NCBI GenBank assembly: GCA_947589405.1
Contig: CANQBT010000090.1
Span: 1 to 8,753, forward strand
From: an uncultured Clostridia bacterium
Lineage (GTDB): Bacteria; Bacillota; Clostridia; Lachnospirales; CAG-274
Direction of reading: 5' to 3'
Length of the DNA: 8,753 nucleotides
The position numbers were made by a program, and so were the translations under genes. The stretch's first letter is position 1. Each line of letters opens with the position of its first letter. The notes below the pieces were generated by a model. The model saw only the letters and a list, made by a program, of their open reading frames with translations, was not told the origin of the DNA and did no database searches. Shown here one piece after another: positions 6,919 through 8,753 of the stretch.

Positions 6919-6990
6919 GTCAGTCACGTTCAAAAATATCTTAGTCTGAAATTTTTGACGTGACTGACAGCTTCCCTCAAAGAGGGACGC
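6919..6990 (+). repeat. Double hairpin unit (REP/intergenic-repeat-like)
   Basis: Hairpin 1 pairs GTCAGTCACGT (6919-6929) with ACGTGACTGAC (6958-6968), 11 bp perfect. After a one-base bulge, CAAAAAT (6931-6937) pairs with ATTTTTG (6951-6957), leaving a 13-nt loop. Hairpin 2 follows at once: GC-T-TCCCTC (6970-6978), AAA loop, GAGGGA-C-GC (6982-6990), 8 pairs with one mismatch, then CTTT. The arrangement 'CCCTTCAGTCA..TGACTGACAGCTTCCCTC..GAGGGA' resembles intergenic repeats I recall from gut Clostridia genomes; this is recollection, not a search. Confidence 0.7.
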
Positions 6991-7045
6991 CTTTAGTTAA
7001 TGTTCTGCAAGTGCTTTAATAATGCTGAAAAATCGATACTTTTTC

Positions 7046-7121
7046 ATTGCACCGAAAGTGCTGATATTGCACCGAAAGATTTATCGGACGACCGATAGGT
7101 CGGCTTGCCGAAAGTGCTGAT
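7046..7121 (+). repeat. Short direct repeats within the intergenic element
   Basis: ATTGCACCGAAAG occurs at 7046-7058 and again at 7066-7078 (20-bp period). CCGAAAGTGCTGAT occurs at 7052-7065 and 7108-7121. Between the copies lie two mutually exclusive small palindromes, ATCGG/CCGAT (7083-7087 with 7092-7096) and CGACC/GGTCG (7089-7093 with 7098-7102). Spacing is irregular, so this is not a CRISPR array. Confidence 0.75.
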
Positions 7122-7182
7122 TGCAATGAAGGTGTCGGCGTAAGTGGCTTGAAGGGTCGATAACCCTATTTCTCGGCAGCAT

Positions 7183-7212
7183 AAAAAAACCGTATCTGAC
7201 AGATACGGTTTT
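7183..7212 (-). terminator. Intrinsic terminator of the serC-serA operon
   Basis: CCGTATCT (7190-7197) pairs with AGATACGG (7201-7208) around a 3-nt loop, extended by AAAA/TTTT pairs. Read on the minus strand, the stem is followed by seven T residues (complement of 7183-7189). It lies 15 nt past the serA stop. TTTT at 7209-7212 means it could also stop plus-strand transcripts. Confidence 0.92.
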
Positions 7213-7227
7213 ATGTTTATATTTATA

Positions 7228-8355
7228 TTATCCTATAACTCTTACCTTTATAACACCGTCAACAGCGCTTATCTTATCTGTATCGGCATTTGTTACATCG
7301 GCGATGGTATAGCCGTAGTCACCTCTTGTCTTTGTAACGAGCTGGCTTGCAGTACCAACAGCTGAAGCCACCTCAGCTGCTGCCTTATGGAGTATACATA
7401 CTCTCTTGCAGCCGACAGTCATAGGAGCGGCAACATTTGGATAATTTACCGAATTGATGATGTTACCCTTTTCAAGATATTCCATCATTTCTTCAGCAGC
7501 CATAGCTGCGCAATTGTCCTCAGCTTCGGCAGTAGATGCGCCTAAGTGCGGAATGGTAACGATGCCCTTAACGCCTACAGTACTTTCATTTGGGAAATCT
7601 GTAGCGTAGAACTTTACCTTACCGCTTTCAAGAGCAGCCTTTACAGCCTCTGCGTCTACAAGCTCATTTCTTGCAAAGTTAAGTATTCTTACGCCGTCCT
7701 TGCACTTAGCAAGAGTATCTGCATTTATCATATTTGTAGTTTCCTTAGTAGCAGGAACATGTACGCTGATGTAATCGGCAGCGGCATATATATCATCTAA
7801 ATCAGCAGTAAACTTAACGCTGTTGTCAAGAGCAAGAGCATTCTTTATGGTAAAGTATGGGTCGTAGCCTATTACCTTCATGCCAAGAGCGGCAGCTGCA
7901 TTGGCAACGAGCACGCCTATAGCGCCTAAGCCTACAACGCCCAAAGTCTTTCCCTTTATTTCCTGACCTGCGAATGTAGACTTGCCTTTTTCTACCTTAG
8001 CTGCGATGCCTTCCTCACCCTTTAATGACTGAGCCCATTCGTAACCGCCCATAATATCTCTTGAGGTAAGGAAAAGAGCAGATATAACAAGCTCCTTAAC
8101 GGCATTGGCATTGGCGCCGGGAGTGTTGAACACAACGATACCCTTTTCAGCGCATTTGTCAAGAGGAATGTTGTTTACACCTGCGCCGCAGCGTGCAACA
8201 GCCTGTAAGCTTTCGGGAAGCTCCATGTCGTGCATTTTAAAGCTTCTCAGAAGTATAGCATCGGGATTCTCCATAGTATCGGATACGGTATAATTATCCG
8301 TAAGCTGACCTAAACCCACTTTAGAAATCTTGTTAAGTGTCAATACATTATACAT
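7228..8355 (-). CDS. serA: D-3-phosphoglycerate dehydrogenase SerA, short type
   Basis: SerA oxidises 3-phosphoglycerate to 3-phosphohydroxypyruvate with NAD, the first step of the phosphorylated serine pathway. The 375-residue protein has the split substrate domain with RCGAGVNNIPLD (55-66), the Rossmann motif VVGLGAIG (140-147) with acidic Asp165 in GYDPYF selecting NAD, catalytic Arg229 in FARNELVD, likely catalytic Glu257 in DFPNEST, and catalytic His270 in PHLGAST. A C-terminal ACT-like segment runs from about 311 to 375 and ends DGVIKVRVIG. In this segment the expected serine-binding pattern (H-x-N-x-P-G/N) is replaced by HKAAAEVAS, and the domain is several residues short, so feedback by serine may be weak or absent (inference). 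The start ATG (8353-8355) has GGAGAG at 8362-8367 directly after the serC stop, with 12 nt between the genes, so the two are cotranscribed. Confidence 0.95.
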   Translation of the reverse strand: MYNVLTLNKISKVGLGQLTDNYTVSDTMENPDAILLRSFKMHDMELPESLQAVARCGAGVNNIPLDKCAEKGIVVFNTPGANANAVKELVISALFLTSRDIMGGYEWAQSLKGEEGIAAKVEKGKSTFAGQEIKGKTLGVVGLGAIGVLVANAAAALGMKVIGYDPYFTIKNALALDNSVKFTADLDDIYAAADYISVHVPATKETTNMINADTLAKCKDGVRILNFARNELVDAEAVKAALESGKVKFYATDFPNESTVGVKGIVTIPHLGASTAEAEDNCAAMAAEEMMEYLEKGNIINSVNYPNVAAPMTVGCKRVCILHKAAAEVASAVGTASQLVTKTRGDYGYTIADVTNADTDKISAVDGVIKVRVIG

Positions 8356-8367
8356 TGCAAACTCTCC

Positions 8368-8753
8368 TTATTTATTATTTGTTTCAAACTTCTTCATAAA
8401 TTCAACGAGCTTCTGTACGCCCTCAACAGGCATAGCGTTGTATATACTTGCTCTCATACCGCCAACTGTTCTGTGACCCTTAAGGTTTACAAAGCCTGCG
8501 GCAGTTGCTTCTTTTATGAACTTGGCGTTCAGATCGTCATCGTCAGTAACGAAAGGCACATTCATAAGTGAACGATCCTTAGGCACAACAGTACCTCTGA
8601 ACATCATTGAGTTGTCAAGGAAGTCATATAATATAGCGGCCTTTTCTTCATTTATCTTCTGCATAGCAGCTACGCCGCCCTTTTCCTTGAGCCACTTGAA
8701 TACAAGACCTGCAATGTATATTGAATAACATGGAGGTGTGTTGTAGAGTGAGC
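8368..8753 (-). CDS. serC: Phosphoserine aminotransferase SerC, C-terminal part (5' end outside window)
   Basis: SerC is the PLP-dependent enzyme that transaminates 3-phosphohydroxypyruvate with glutamate to phosphoserine, the step after SerA. About 127 C-terminal residues are visible and the frame stays open to the window edge. The ATG at 8664 is internal, since the conserved block SLYNTPPCYSIYIAG precedes it. Family signatures include NTPP with the following Ser-Ile-Tyr, GLVFKWLKEKGG, RSLMNVPF, the phosphate-contact region GHRTVGGMRASIYNAMP and the C-terminal GVQKLVEFMKKFE. The usual Thr-Phe after NTPP reads Cys-Tyr here, a mild variation. The catalytic PLP lysine lies outside the window. 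The gene precedes serA in a two-step operon; its promoter is not in view. Confidence 0.95.
   Translation of the reverse strand, partial: SLYNTPPCYSIYIAGLVFKWLKEKGGVAAMQKINEEKAAILYDFLDNSMMFRGTVVPKDRSLMNVPFVTDDDDLNAKFIKEATAAGFVNLKGHRTVGGMRASIYNAMPVEGVQKLVEFMKKFETNNK

Larger units (their letters stand above)
6907..7161. repeat. 255-bp repeat-rich element bounded by 12-bp perfect inverted repeats
   Basis: This covers most of the 328-bp gene-free stretch between the two convergent terminators; I see no credible coding region in it. ATCGACCCTTCA (6907-6918) is exactly the reverse complement of TGAAGGGTCGAT (7150-7161). Between them lie a double hairpin (6919-6990), an AT stem (TGAAAAA 7026-7032 with TTTTTCA 7040-7046), a 9-bp inverted repeat (TTCATTGCA 7043-7051 with TGCAATGAA 7122-7130), direct repeats and overlapping GC-rich palindromes. 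The bounded, non-coding, foldable form is like a MITE or interspersed intergenic repeat. I see no clear target-site duplication just outside the ends. A structured RNA is the alternative. Confidence 0.55.

Noticed and set aside
6919..6990. Additional terminator for the upstream unit, or a riboswitch
   Set aside because: Neither hairpin is followed by a proper T tract, the unit lies past a complete terminator, and the downstream gene is on the opposite strand and convergent, so it cannot be a leader for it.
7046..7121. CRISPR array
   Set aside because: Repeats are only 13-14 bp, there are two copies of each, spacing is 20 or 56 bp with overlaps, and no cas gene is present.

Overview
The window looks like a chromosomal segment of a low-to-moderate GC anaerobic Firmicute, most likely a gut-type member of the Clostridia. 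The evidence is heavy use of ATA (Ile) and AGA (Arg) codons, GGAGG-type ribosome binding sites, a compact FAS-II cluster in clostridial order, the short SerA type paired with SerC, and an intergenic double hairpin resembling repeats I recall from gut Clostridia. No rRNA, tRNA, CRISPR array or transposase gene is visible, and genus cannot be assigned by reading alone.

Layout. (1) Positions 1-4745, plus strand: the distal part of a fatty-acid synthesis operon, fabD (5' end cut by the window) - fabG - fabF - fabZ - accD - accA. The genes overlap by 1 nt or are separated by 2 to 12 nt, and a strong hairpin terminator follows (4787-4834). The operon makes malonyl-CoA (AccD/AccA carboxyltransferase), transfers malonyl to ACP (FabD), condenses it (FabF), reduces the product (FabG) and dehydrates it (FabZ). 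accB and accC, often placed around fabZ in such clusters, are absent. fabF is broken: about 37 bp are missing at 2197, which shifts the frame and creates a stop before both catalytic histidines.

(2) Positions 4852-6854, plus strand: an independent two-gene unit with a near-consensus promoter (TTGACA, 17 nt, TAAAAT), a UbiA-family membrane prenyltransferase most like MqnP/UbiA aromatic prenyltransferases, a trans-polyprenyl diphosphate synthase with long-chain-type residues ahead of its first Asp-rich motif, and its own terminator. Together they would make a long polyprenyl diphosphate and attach it to an acceptor, possibly a quinone precursor. No quinone-ring genes are in view.

(3) Positions 6855-7182: a gene-free convergent intergenic region holding a structured, repeat-rich element of about 255 bp. 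It is bounded by 12-bp perfect inverted repeats (6907-6918 and 7150-7161). Inside are a double hairpin, direct repeats and small palindromes.

(4) Positions 7183-8753, minus strand: a serC-serA operon for serine synthesis, with serC cut by the window end and a terminator behind serA. The C-terminal ACT-like domain of SerA is short and appears to lack the usual serine-binding motif.

The most notable items are the fabF lesion, the bounded repeat element, the isolated prenyl-transfer pair and the missing accB/accC. I did not find a convincing wholly new multi-gene system.
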